Of a stretch of DNA of 64,000 nucleotides, positions 11,380 through 23,353 are shown one piece after another (the first letter of the stretch is position 1; every line of letters starts with the position of its first letter). The notes below the pieces were generated by a model. That model was not told the DNA's origin, ran no database searches, and saw only the letters and a list, made by a program, of their open reading frames with translations. The stretch comes from Zygnema cylindricum (lineage: Eukaryota; Streptophyta; Zygnematophyceae; Zygnematales; Zygnemataceae): assembly GCA_037447655.1 (NCBI GenBank), contig JBBHKE010000791.1, forward strand, positions 113,446-177,445, read 5' to 3'. The translations under genes and the position numbers were made by a program.

Positions 11380-14057
11380 GAGGATAGTATTAAGATCCAT
11401 TTTTGAGTCATAACGTCTTAACTCCTGTTGCCTTTAAGTAAACATCATTCCATGCAAAAGGCCTCAGTCACTCCTTTGTTACGGGTCAACATGTCACTTT
11501 GGTTAATATTTTTTTATTTTTTTCTTGAGATTCAAAAGCCTGGTATTCGTGTGATCTCAAGTATAAGGAGGTCCTCCGTGTATGAAAAATGTATGGGAGA
11601 TCATAACGATTTTTATCCGATATTTGGTTTAGGGCTAAGCAAATAGAGGCAGCCATTTTTAGCAAACAGGTGAGAAACGCCTTTTACGAGAAACATATTT
11701 TAGTGGAAATGCCTTATAGGAGAAATGTCTTTCACAGGAAATGTCTTTTACAAAAAAAAAAAAAATTTACAAGAGGTCTTTTACGAGGTCTCTTTTACAT
11801 TATCTGTTTGGTGGATCTCTGTCCAACACGAGCTGAATAAGATCATTCAAAGCTGTGAAATGGTAGTAAAGATTGTTTCGTTGGTAGGAAGATAGTATTA
11901 GATTAAGTAGCATTTTTATCGAGGTTATTTTACTCAGACCATGTCGCAGAATCGGTTTTATGTCGAAGTGAAACAAGGTGGTGAGTTTGTTGCTTTTGTT
12001 GAGAATCCGTTTACGGTGTTTCAAGAGCATTTAGGTGACAATTTGTGCATATGGGTATGAGGAACCAACCAATTAATACAATCATCAATGGATTATCACT
12101 GGCAACGCTTTTGGAACTGGTTGCACTAAATTATGTTTTGCAGCATGTTCCGGTTTGGGCCGCTTGACTTAGTATTGTTCTAAAAACCTTTTTATGATTT
12201 CTGGTGAAAAAAACACTCAGACTAAAGTGTTTCACTAACAGCGATCTGCAGTGCGCTTGGTTGAGCGAGTATATTCAACCATGATGTTCAACTGGGGATG
12301 CGGTTTTTGCATTCTGGGAACAACTTATGAATGTTCACATATGTCCTCGAAATTTTCTTCTCTTTGAAATAGAACGGCCCAATCACCTCCCTTGTCCCGT
12401 CCACCTCTTGGGCTAGTTTGACCTTTTGTGTGTGCTGGTTTTATTTTGCGCTGATTTTCTTATGTTTTCCCACCTGTGTTCGTTCTTTCAATTATTTTCG
12501 TTTCTTTTGTTTCCCATTGCACCTTTCCTCAAACAGCTCTGACTCTTGAAGTTGCCTCTTGGGTAAATATTAAGGAGATGCACAAAAAGGTCTATATCGA
12601 TGCCAAAGTTGTGCCCTTCAACAGTTGTATCAGCGAAAAAAAATAAAAACAAAAATCAATCCTCAATCTCCCCATAGGCAGCAGGGTTGTTTCCTATAGT
12701 CAAGCGCAATTCTCATGGGATGTAAGCAAAAGTGGTCCCATTGTCATAGCAGGGTTGACTTAATCACCTCATATATATTTATGTTACCTTTGCACTGATG
12801 GTGCTACTTTACTTAAAGAATATTGACAACTACTTTTAAGATACATAAACAAGCACTATGTTATCGTGATGGTTTGCACTTGTTAAGGGTTACGTTATAA
12901 AATGTTAGAACAATGAGCTAAGGGAACCGAAAACCAACTGTAAAAATTATAATCTCTTAGTCCTTGGAAATTTATTCTCATCAAGAACTAGGGACAAGAT
13001 GATTTTCGTCTATTTTCAATCTTTGATTTATCCCGGGAAATTTTCTGACCATGACTTTGTGTACATTGTTAAGATTCACTACTGAAAAGGCCACAGGATT
13101 AGACCACAAGAGAAAGCCCAACAAAAAGACAGGTCTGGTATGCAAGAAATAGAATATACATTGCCGTGAATTATCAATAATTGACACAAAACAGTAGACA
13201 AACCAGCCTAGAAACAATTCAAACGAACAAATTCACAAATTAGCGGGTTGTAAAATCCAGCTGCTCCAACCTATCAAACACACACGGTTGTACCATTGGA
13301 TATTATTTCTTTTAAACATTAACAAATAGGGCAAATCCAAGATTTTTAGCCAAGAAGTCTACAAAAGGTCGATCGGCGTAAACTGCAGAAAATATAAAAG
13401 TCAACCATTACTCAAAGGGAATAGCTATCTCTGATCAGAAAGACTCGGCAAAATGTACTATTTATTAATAAAATACCAAAATTGATAATCTAGCCCTTGA
13501 CCGTGGGTGCACTATTGATTGACCGTTAAATTTAACGAGAACCAGCTCAACAGTCACAAAAGAGTTCATTCGCACTAATTTCTCCACAAGGACTCAGAAC
13601 AGGCTCTATTTGATTATTATTTCATAACTTTAGAATTGCAATAATGACAACCGTAGAGCTGCTTCCAAACCACTACAGTCACTAGGAAAAGTGTGAGGAA
13701 ATCTTCGCAAAAAATATATATTAAGTACAAAACAGAGGCAAGTCATGTCCATGCTCCAAGGCAAGGAAACAACATCCCTATATCGACAAGTGTTGATGAG
13801 AAATTTAAACGGTTTTAAACAATTAAAACGTGTTTCAAAACCGATGTATTTACACAAAGTCACACTCATGATTGCTTTTCCTGCAATACAAGTTACTAAC
13901 ATAAAGATATTAACAAAGCATAATTAGCTAACAATTTAGTAAAGCATTTGACTCTTTAGGCTAAACAAGCAATCAATAAAAGCGACACCATCTCCAAAAA
14001 ACTCTTTATCATAAACCCTAACATATCCTACAGAAGCTTGTCGTTTAGCGACTTAAG
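11380..14057. other. intergenic between convergent MIS12 and glycine-rich gene
   Basis: No gene is recognised. Positions 11660-11800 contain degenerate short repeats of the type gagaaatgtcttttac. The rest is AT-rich sequence that would hold the 3' ends of two convergent genes. No unambiguous poly(A) signal was chosen. Confidence 0.4.
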
Positions 14058-14634
14058 CTACAACTCCAAAACAAACCTTTCAGGTTTTGGAAGACTAGGT
14101 TGTTGATCCCACCTTACTCCTAAACCAAAACCAAAACCGTAGCCAATCCCGATCCCGCAACCAGCTCCCAACCCTACAACAAACCTGAAAAGCCGCCAGG
14201 GTTCAGGAGCAAACCCTAATCCGCCCATCAGACCAACCCCGAGACCAGCTCCACAGCCAAACCCTAACGCCCCTCCTGGTCCTACATTCAAGGGTTTCTT
14301 AGTCGGAACCGTTTTTTGAAAAGGCCATTTCCGTTTTGGTTCAGTTTTGCGACGTAAAATCGGATTATCCGTCCATTTAGCCACAGGCATGATCTCGGAT
14401 GTGTCAAATAAACCGCTATTTACACCGATTTTTTCAAGGCTGGAAGGAAGCCAAGATGCTGAAACGTCATTGCCATCCTCCTGTTGATGGACACGTGGCA
14501 TTGGACCTCTTTCACGCTTCGTACGGACTATGGTCGTCTGCGAACTGCTGCTGTCAGCCTCACTAATTTCTTGACCGTAATTTCTTGAGATGCTGTACTG
14601 CAGGACGTCACTCAAAGTCACGGTCTGCTTGTAG
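14058..14634 (-). CDS. glycine-rich membrane-type protein, last exon (191 codons)
   Basis: The exon begins after the acceptor cttttcaacag and stops at TAG 14060-14058. It enters in phase 2, so an upstream exon exists but was not found; the upstream sequence is full of transposons. The first 110 residues are polar and low-complexity. From about residue 130 come two blocks of alternating glycine and small hydrophobic residues (GPGGALGFGCGAGLGVG and GLGAGCGIGIGYGFGFGLGV) joined by a short segment with PEPWRLFRF. Such GxGxG blocks form glycine-zipper membrane helices. Among plant proteins they recall the small glycine-rich TGD5 of plastid lipid import. That is resemblance only, and this protein is much longer. 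The function is not established. Confidence 0.6.
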
Positions 14635-15712
14635 CTGTTGAAAAGCAAAAAAAACAAAAAAAAGGGGAAAAAAACGTACTGCTTTAGTACGGAACATAGC
14701 AATTGTTCCTACTCGAGAAACAATATAGTCCCGATTTTCTTACCGATATGGCTTCCATATCGTTTCACTGCAGTAACCGGAATATCGGCTTCTCGATACG
14801 ATTTGCGATGTGCAAAACAAGGAAATTGGAGGATTTTACAAGACAGCGGACACAGTAAATTAGGCCGCTTAGAAAAAAAAAATAGCCGGGCGTGCTTCGT
14901 CGTTTTTATCGTATGCTTCTTCAGGTACACCATAATCGCTAATACTGTTGATAACATTAATTCGGCGCCCCCTTAAATAACGAGCCTGGAACCTAAACTA
15001 CACCGCGAATCGTAATTAGAGTAATGAAAAAATTAGAGTAAAAAAACCAAAAAAACCAATTAGAGTAATGAACTCTACAGTACACCGTGAATCGTTATTA
15101 GCGTATAGAAATTATAAATGTACATAATGAATTAGTGTCATTTATGCTAATTTGTGTATCAATGCCATTTTCAAAAAAATGTTTAATTGTAATTTCTCCA
15201 TAACGCTGATTTGGGTATACAGGATCCGCCGTCTTAACATATACGGTAAAATAGGTAGAAGTATAAAATCTGACAATCCGTACCACGTCGCGTCCTTTTA
15301 CTATAATTAATCCATGATTCTAATTTGGATTTGCGGATAAGTAATTATTACGCCATTCATAATTATACACTAAAATAGGTACGTGTAAAAACCGTCGAAA
15401 GTACGGGTTTTTTTCCTTTCACTCAAGTTTATTCATGACTCTAATAAGCGTTTTTTTCACGCGCGGTGAATATGATTACAGTAAAATAAGTGCGAGGACA
15501 ACATAGGACAAAACGTACATTGTCGCGTCATACAGTCGATTCCATGCTTCGGATTGTAAAACGCAGTTACCTTCTAAGTAATGAAGGCTTTGGGGAAGCG
15601 CGAGAACCTGTTCTCACATGTTCAAACGTCGACTGTGTGAACACAGGCTATAGGGTCCACACCATGGGAATATATATTCAAAGTGTTGTACTGTAGTGTT
15701 ATGTTCGTCAAC
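14635..15712. other. upstream or intron sequence with MITE ends
   Basis: Termini of the TA-flanked MITE family occur at about 15000 (CTACACCGCGAATCGTAATT) and 15075 (TACACCGTGAATCGTTATTA) without clear partners. This suggests broken or overlapping elements. No exon of the glycine-rich gene is visible. Confidence 0.5.
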
Positions 15713-15933
15713 TACACCGCGAATCGTTATTAGTGTCAAAGTCACTAATTTGGGTTCTTAAAATTTTATTTTTTTCCGCAATTAGTATACATGATTTTCG
15801 AAAATAAATTAGCAAAGCTATCTAAGAACGTGGACCATAATCTGCCACGTCTCTCGCACTAAATTAGAATCAATAAACACTAATTTTTTTTTACGCTATT
15901 TAAACTTTGACACTAATAACGATTCGCGGTGTA
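15713..15933. mobile_element. TA-flanked MITE with perfect 28-bp TIRs
   Basis: Both ends read CACCGCGAATCGTTATTAGT followed by GTCAAAGT, identical over 28 bp and bordered by TA. Length is 221 bp with no coding content. It is one of the best preserved members here, so it is probably among the youngest. Confidence 0.88.
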
Positions 15934-17466
15934 GTATTGATGTCTTGCCGACTTTAGGTCATTGCATCCAAAATTGTGTCAATAACACTTGTTTAACAAT
16001 TTCTTCAGAATTAGAGCTAGCCACGGTGTAATATGCCCTTGTCTTGTGCAAGGTTTGTCCTTTGTGCATGTCATCTGTTTTTCCTCAAATTCTCCGTTTT
16101 TTCCTTGTTTGATAGTGTTTGCATTTCCACCTTCATTTTTCTTTTTATTCCTCTGTTGTCCGCTGTTGGTTCACTATTTATCATGGGAGAGAAACAGAGG
16201 AATAAACGTAAGGAACACCCTTTTGTTATTTCTGCGATCATGTTGGGCTTAGCATGGAAACGACTCTGCCCGTCTCTTTTAAGTGTTAAACATTTTCGGG
16301 CAGTCTAATGTTCATTTTCTCATCACATAGGTTTCCAATTTTCAATAGTGACATCACAAATGCAAATTACTCTCCGATAATTTGCCTCAGAAAGAAAATC
16401 CGAAGATCGATCACAATGCTAAACGGCTTGGACACCCTGAACATTGTCTGACTTAAAAGTAGTATACTGTTTTCGACTGGAATCCTGTGGCCAGATTTTA
16501 GCTGTTGTGATTCACTAGTTTTACAAGAGAATTTTTTATCTCTTTCCAGAAAAAATGGCCATCAGCCACTCAACAAGCAACCAGCTATATGACGAATTTA
16601 AAAAAAAAATCATTTTGTCGATTTCCCTGGGAGCTCTAAACTTTGGTAAATGGTGAAGGATTAAAAAAACATCCATTTTTATGGGCTAAGCTGTCCTGTA
16701 TTGGCGGTTTATACAAAACTTGCTAAACTTTTATCCAGCCGGCCAATAAAATTTTCCAAAGAAACAGAGAATTCGTATTTACCCACCATCACCATTAGGA
16801 TCTCTTTTCATTCAGTTTCTATCAGAAAAGCCTGAATCTGACTTTTCAAACAAGCGTCGCGATGATGTTGAGTATTGATGTGAACTTGCACAAACATGAC
16901 CGAAAACAAATAGAACGACGCTGCACAAATCAAGACATACAAAACAAGGTAACAAAAAGTTACACCACAGACTCCACAGAATCCTCTGCTCATAAAACAT
17001 CAACAACTACAGCCTGTATGATGCATGCACATAAACAGCATGCGCACCTATACAAAGTCTTTATCTTTCTCCCAAGTAGTTGAGACCTCCATTCACTTTT
17101 TCACAGAAGTGAAGCTGGAGGTTTAAACTACTTCGAAGCAAAGAAATGAAGCTAGGATAAACAAGATTGTACCGAAACCGGATAAAGAAACATCATGTTA
17201 AAGAAACGAAGCTTCATCAAATTTGNNNNNNNNNNCGCTTTTCACCCCAACAAATGACCTCTTTCATGGAAAGGCATGATCCGGCATGACAAAAAAAAAA
17301 AAAAAATTGTTTTCTACAAATGACTTTTAAGCAACTCTAAGAGGTCTGAAGAACCTCTTTTGATGGTGGCAGGCTAAAAGTTAAAAGCTGCGTATGCGAA
17401 GAACAAAGGTCATGCATCGATGTGGCGCTTAGCAATAATCACAGTTTCAAATTTATCGTTTAAACT
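15934..17466. other. intergenic, no gene recognised
   Basis: Two overlapping hydrophobic frames lie at 15989-16308 but show no family features. An assembly gap lies at 17226-17235. Nothing else can be supported. Confidence 0.4.
17226..17235. other. assembly gap (10 N)
   Basis: Ten N characters. The run is probably a placeholder, so the true gap size is unknown. Confidence 0.99.
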
Positions 17467-17494
17467 TTGACACTAATAACGATTCGCGGTGTAG
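17462..17494. mobile_element. solitary MITE terminus
   Basis: The sequence aactttgacactaataacg followed by attcgcggtgtag is identical to the right end of the element at 15713-15933. No left partner lies nearby, so this is a truncated copy or the remnant of a larger, interrupted element. Confidence 0.7.
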
Positions 17495-18123
17495 CTACGT
17501 ACTGGAAACAAGAAGCGTATGCGTCGAAAATTGAAAATCGGACGGTGGTAGTTTTCTCCAAGAAGTCTGGAGAATCTCAACGAATTTTCAGTAAACATCT
17601 TTTGTTAAAAAAAAAAAAAAAACAGTACGGCCTAGTACGGAAAGGTACTTTCTCCAGTAAACAACCCCACTTTTCGCCTGATGGAAGGTTACCCTGAGTC
17701 GATGTTCCATCACGTAGAGTCTGTAAGCCACGTGTTCTAAATTGACAGGCGCCACGCAAGCTACGATCCGATATTGAATAACTTTCAGAATTTTAGCACC
17801 AACAAACTTAACTTCAAATATTAACTTGCGTACCGTGTATATGCGTACGAAGTTATCATACGACAACACTTTTATACTTTTGCAGACGCCAATCTTTACG
17901 CCAGCTCACTTTTTAGGGTTTCAATTTTCAACAATAACGAAAGTCCTTTGAGAGAAATAGTGTGACGAACAAAAGTTACGGAAAATAGCGTGACGAGGGA
18001 ATGTTACAAAATTTCGTTCTTATTTTCGGTTGTATTTTGGAAACCGCGTGTCATGTGCAAATCTTAAGATTTTTCGTTGGTTTTCCATCATGACACGTAG
18101 CTTAGTTGTCCAACGTGTCACGG

Positions 18124-18186
18124 TTTTTTTTTCTGTTACTGTCAACCCACCTCCTCGAGGTGGGTTGACAGTAATAGAAAAAAAAA
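18124..18186. repeat. near-perfect palindrome, 30-bp arms
   Basis: Arms 18124-18153 and 18157-18186 pair with a 3-base loop and one G-T wobble. The core is gtcaacccacctc / gaggtgggttgac. It could extrude as a cruciform. It lies inside the transposon field, probably within or at the edge of a Harbinger-like copy. Confidence 0.9.
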
Positions 18187-18339
18187 TGAAGCGAACTTCT
18201 CGCAGATGAACATCCGACAACCAATATTGCCTCCAAGACCTTCAGATAATATCGACAAGATTCTCTGTAATAATTTTTTTCATATGAAAACAAAATAGGC
18301 GGTACAATTTGGTACGGAGGGTCGTGGATTTTTGTAAAC

Positions 18340-19013
18340 TACGCCACTTTTCGTGTGATGGAACGTCACCCTAGGTCCGTATATTTCAGTACTTTTAGGT
18401 TTATTTAAGGGGGTGTTAGGATTTTTGTTATTTTTTGTAACTCCTTGTGACGTTGCACGCCTTTCGGTGACATTGTAGACGTATCGCCTTTCAGCCTGTG
18501 TTGATTCACGGTTGAAGAAGATGCGCTTTGCCTTTGCATCTCGAGTTCGGTCGACGTAAAATGGCATCAAAATCTTGAGACCCCTACAAAAAAACATATG
18601 TACCGGACGCAAACAGACAAAACAAAACAAATTGTGCACTTTTCCTCCTCGCACTAAACAGAAACAGACAAAACATAGCAAACCGTGTACTTTTCCACGT
18701 TGCTTGAAATTGTTTGATTTTTTTTGAAAATTTCGACATGTGCAAATATATGTTCCTATTTTTTTAGCGGTGATACTTTAATTTGAAACACATCGTCGAT
18801 ATGTTTTAAAATAAAATTGAAAATGATGTTTCTTGAAATGGCCATGGGTCGAAAAACAAAAGACAACAACATGTTGTACATTCTAAGTTCGACAATGATG
18901 CAAAATGTACTTCTACTTTTTTCGATTTCTTTGAACAATTGTAACTTAAGCGGTACGAGGCTAAGTTTTAGAGGACAAAAAAAAACCCTTACTTTGGCGC
19001 ATGGAGACATACC
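18340..19013. mobile_element. diverged second copy of the Harbinger-like element (right part)
   Basis: This collinear stretch matches 22640-23327 at many points: gacattgtagacgta/gacatcgtagatgta, atgatgcaaa, gtacgaggctaagttt/gtacggcgctaagttt, and a shared end (acttTGGCGCATGGAGACATACC against CTTTGCCACACGGGGTCGTACCC). It would end at 19013 next to TTA, a usual Harbinger target. The left end was not delimited. Confidence 0.6.
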
Positions 19014-19302
19014 TTAAAATAATAATACCACTCCAAAATTTTGGCTACATGTGTACAACACTTAACATCTAATATTTTTCTAACCAACCAAATGTTACTT
19101 TCTAATGCTAACGTTTTCGCGATACAAATTCTCACGAATACATATTCCCATCAATTCCCATGTGATAAAGTAGTGGTTTTTTCTTGTCATTTTCCTCCAA
19201 AACTTAGCCCGCAACGAGAAAATCCATACCTGTACTAATAAAAATGAAACTACCACAGTACAATTTGCATCACTTTGAAAAATTTAAATGTATTGTAGTT
19301 TG

Positions 19303-20196
19303 TAGTGTTGTTTATCGGTAAAAAACTTATCGCGATAACACCGATACCGATAGTTATCGGTTATCGAACGGTCAGTGATTCCGATATATCGGTCTGGGAC
19401 CAACAAATTCCATATCGGCGATAACTTAAAAAATATATAGTATGCATACAATAGTACTTTATAACATACTGTATTATTTTATTGATTTTATATAGCGTGG
19501 CATGCCACGTATAAAAATTTGTTCCGTTACCGTTTAACTGCAATTTATTACGGACAGCGCAGCATATAAACGTTGGCCGGTTAACTGAACAAAAGTTTGA
19601 CGGCGACGTACGTAATTTTACTAAAATACTGGTGAACATGGAACTGGAAAAGGACGGCGGACACAAAAGTACAACGGACGCAAAATAACATTATGCGCGT
19701 CGCCGGAATCGAACGGACGACTTGGAATGAGAAAACACGAGCGGACGGGCCAGCGTGAGCGTCGGGATCCCGGAATGGCTCTTTTGGCAGCTTATGCCAA
19801 AAAAGTCGACAGATTCACACGTGGCATGTCCCCAGTGGATCTCAAGGAATAAAGAGACAAAGCCATGGCGTCGGATGTGAAAGGTACATCGTTTTTACTG
19901 GATCCGTATCAAAACCGTACAGATATCGTGGCGGCTACTGTACTTTCTGTGCTTGTACACGTCCGGGGAAAAGACGTACAGTTGAGTGTACAGGCCGTAC
20001 ATTTATTTGTACGGTCCGTACAGTTATCGCCGATAGTTATCGTTATCGGCATTATCGCCGATAAATACCCGATATTATCGGCTACTTATCGGCGATAAGA
20101 CCGATGTCGATATATCGTACCAATATATCGATTATCGGAAACCCGAAAAAAGGCCTATATGGGTTATCGGCAAATCCTTACCGATACACAACACTA
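19303..20196. mobile_element. non-autonomous hAT-type transposon with 8-bp TSD
   Basis: The 894-bp element has TIRs TAGTGTTGTTTATCGGTAA (left) and TAGTGTTGTGTATCGGTAA (reverse of right). Identical 8-bp direct duplications GTAGTTTG flank it at 19295-19302 and 20197-20204. An 8-bp TSD and TAGNG termini are hallmarks of the hAT superfamily. Both subterminal regions are crowded with ATCGGT/TTATCG motifs in both orientations, as expected for hAT transposase binding sites. No transposase frame is present, so it depends on a source element elsewhere. Confidence 0.92.
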
Positions 20197-20204
20197 GTAG
20201 TTTG

Positions 20205-21656
20205 TCTTCTGGCATGTTTCGACCCATTTCGTGTCCCTCCAAGTCATCTTCAAACTTTTGCTAAACTCACCTCGCGAGGCGATTTGAACTGAAGTGTCAT
20301 GATGCGAACCAATAGGCAAACGTTGTTGCACGAGACGGAGGTTTTTGAAAAAACATTTGAGTACGCGAGTACCCAAAAAAAAAATCACTCTCCATTTCCA
20401 AAATGTACGGAATTTTTTCCGCGCAAGGGCCATAGAGGGGTCTCGAGCAACGGATGCCATTTTATAAAAATAAAGTACGTGAAGGCGCCTCTTTTTCTCT
20501 CCCTTTCCCACTACCGCATCTATCTCATATTTTTTGCAATGATAAATGGTAACAATGGTATCAAATGAAAGATCTCTAAAAAATATTACTTTTGATTGTC
20601 TTGTTGTAATTTATAAATCTTTATTTCAGTAAATAGGGGTAAAATAACTTATAATATTTTCTAAGTAGTCTACTGTAATACTTACCTTAATTAGCGTTAC
20701 AGTAGCAAAAAGTACAGTAGAGTGTATTGTACTTTTGCAGGGACACGTGTCGAAAAAAGAACTTATGCAAGTTTTTCCGAGTGGCACCGACAGTCAGCCA
20801 TACGTGTCACGCAGTTGACGATTCGATTCACAGGATCGGACGAACGTGATCTGAAACGGGTATTCCGGAAATACATGGTATAGTTCGACGGTACCATCGT
20901 CGATTGAATTTATTCCAACGGACGTGATTCACCTGGGACCACAAGCGTGATTCACGAGGGACCACAAGCGTGATTTGCGCGGGACCACATGTGACGAAGC
21001 ACTCAAATGCTTCGTACTACACGACCACATTCGGTTGGACTTTAGCGCTTACCGCTGACTAAGCATTTGGCACGTTTTGTGTACGGTTGGAACGTTTTGT
21101 GTACGGTTCAATATGTGGAAATATCTGAATAACATTGTTTTTTAGTTTAGTGGAATAAAAAATAGTGTTCCATTAATAAAGTTTTTAGAAAGTAATAATT
21201 AGGGTTTTGAGGTACGATGACGTATAGGTATGATGCTTTGTCGTTAGTCAAGATAATAACCGTAGAAACGGTTACCCAAATTAGTGTAGATAAGTAGATA
21301 CACACTGTGAGTATATAACTTAGGACTTAGCCAATTTTGTAGCATCCAGTTTTGGGAATATGATTTTATAAAAAGGCAATTTTTGGGAAAATTCCAGACA
21401 TCATATCTTATGGTTTACTAAGTCATTTGGGCTACAATTTTGGGAATTGTCAGTTTACTGTATTGTGTATCACTATGGCAAATTTGAGGCATATTGGTTT
21501 CCTAAGTCATATTTTGTGTCAGATCAAAGTTGGCTATTCAGTAGGTACTTTGATAGTTTCTGTTGTTTTCATGTCTCCTTCCACTACTACTGCTGGTCCT
21601 CCTCCTGCAACGGTGGTTGTAGAACAATATGCCTTTGGTCGTATTTTGATATAAAG
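20205..21656. other. intergenic, AT-rich, no gene
   Basis: Nothing coding is recognised. It includes a short three-unit 23-bp tandem repeat (listed separately) and scattered gtacagta-type words. Confidence 0.4.
20923..20991 (+). repeat. three tandem 23-bp units
   Basis: Units at 20923-20945, 20946-20968 and 20969-20991 share cgtgattcac..gggaccacaag. The third unit is the most diverged. They lie in otherwise unique sequence. Confidence 0.85.
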
Positions 21657-21854
21657 TACTCCGTGTATCGCTATTAGAGTTAATAGTTTTTTCGCCACTT
21701 AAAACATCTTTTATATGTACACATTTGTCCGATTTTCATTTGGAGACGCCCGATCGAGAGTTGAGAATCTTCCTTTTAAATTGCAAACGTCACATTTATA
21801 ATCCGACAAGCGTGTACGGAAATATTATGTTTTAAAGGGCAAAAATAACATTAA

Positions 21855-23327
21855 GGGTACGGCCCCATGTAATTCTAACTTAGGGTGAACTTCCATTAGA
21901 GGAAAAGTGGGGTTCTTTACTGGACGTCGTACGATTTCGTACAGATTCGTACCATTTTTTGTTTTGTCTGACGAAACATGGTGAAACATGTTAACTAGAT
22001 GGCTCCAATATTATAGGCGTAAGTATCAACCGTTGGATGTTTCACTTTTTCAGATTCGCGAAGGAATCGCGCACATCGTCTAGTGTGAAGAGACTCTCCT
22101 CGGCGAGGAGAGTTTCTTCACACTAGTAGTGTACCATTGGTACACGTGAAAAATAAAAAAAATTATCCACCACGAACAGGCGATGAGAAACGAATACGTC
22201 GTACACGCCATGTGCCTTCCGCCACGGTGTATGCAGGTCGACCGAAATATTTCCGCACGCTCTTTTCTGACATCCGCTGACCTTCAAAGTTTGCGGCGCC
22301 TTTTTGCCATTCTTTTTCGAAATTTTGATCTTCAATTTCAAAATTAAAATTTGGTCGCAAAATTTTCTTACGAATCATAACTACCTCCGCTCGTACAAAT
22401 ATTATGTACAGATTTTCAGTTTGAAGAATATTTTTAGATTTTAAGAATTTGAAAACTAGCTTACGTGGCGCTAATCATAATTGAGAAACGATGTTTACTG
22501 GCACGACATAATGGAACGCCGTGCCAGTAAACACTAGAAATAGACGCCTCCGCGTGTTTACTGGGAGAGCCTAATGGACAACAGACCTTAGCGAATTTAC
22601 TTTGTGTGTTAGTGCGGACCCGGATTTTAGGTGTCTCTATGAGTTTACTCGAAATTGTTACTTAAGGGTGTGATGATTGTATACGTCGACAAACGCCCGT
22701 GACGGCTGTCAACGTGTACAATCTGTCTTGCCGCACCGTCTTTTTCGAAACTTTTTGAAGCGTCGCAAGACACGCTGTAGTTTTTGAAACGATTTGGCAT
22801 GTCGCATGTCATTGCGTGACATCGTAGATGTACAACCTTGCAACCGTGGCTGTACGCCATGCCTTTGCGTAAACCTCTCTTGTTCGGCCGCCATGACTTC
22901 GCAGATTTGTCACCTTCGCAGATTTTTCACCTTTACGTGAATTGACACTGCACCATCGTGACCCCTTCAAAAAAATGTCGTATAAGGTGCTTGCGGACAA
23001 AAACGAACAGCCCTGTGCTTTTTCCAGCCGTCAAAAACTTTTGAAAACTTTTCACAAGTGGGAATGTGTTTTCGTATATGTGTAAATGGTTATACTTTGC
23101 TTAAAACACATTTCGATGTGGTTTTTGATAAGTTTGAAGATGACGTGACAGTGGGCTGAAAAAACACAAGACGACAAGTTTTTATACATCTTAAGTTCGA
23201 GAATGATGCAAATTGTACTATACAAATTTGTGATTCTTTGTACGGTTTCAACTTTGGCAGTACGGCGCTAAGTTTGAAAGGAAAACGACATAAAAAAACC
23301 CGAACTTTGCCACACGGGGTCGTACCC
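21855..23327. mobile_element. 1.47-kb PIF/Harbinger-type non-autonomous element
   Basis: The left terminus GGGTACGGCCCCATGT matches the reverse of the right terminus, GGGTACGACCCCGTGT. The flanking duplication is TAA (21852-21854 and 23328-23330). A 3-bp TWA target duplication and G-rich TIRs fit PIF/Harbinger. No transposase is recognisable. Internal features are a 23-bp-arm palindrome (22080-22126) and an inverted repeat at 22492-22532 with gtttactggcacg arms. A diverged relative ends at 19013. Confidence 0.8.
22080..22126. repeat. palindrome, 23-bp arms
   Basis: Arms 22080-22102 and 22104-22126 (ctagtgtgaagagactctcc and its inverse) are separated by one base, with a single mismatch. It lies inside the Harbinger-like element. 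Confidence 0.9.
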
Positions 23328-23353
23328 TAATACTAATAGCGATACACGGTGTA

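Larger units (their letters stand above)
21657..23353. mobile_element. MITE split by a Harbinger-like insertion
   Basis: The left part 21657-21854 begins TACTCCGTGTATCGCTATTA and contains the family interior (cacttaaaacatctttt). The right part 23331-23353 is tactaatagcgatacacggtgta. Removing 21855-23327 plus one TAA restores a MITE of about 221 bp, the usual family length. Confidence 0.82.

Noticed and set aside
11800-12030. 76-aa minus-strand frame (HFTALNDLIQLVLDRDPPN)
   Set aside because: Looks protein-like, but I could not match a family or find partner exons.
15989-16308. two overlapping hydrophobic frames
   Set aside because: Phe/Leu-rich because of T-rich DNA; no family resemblance or splice support.
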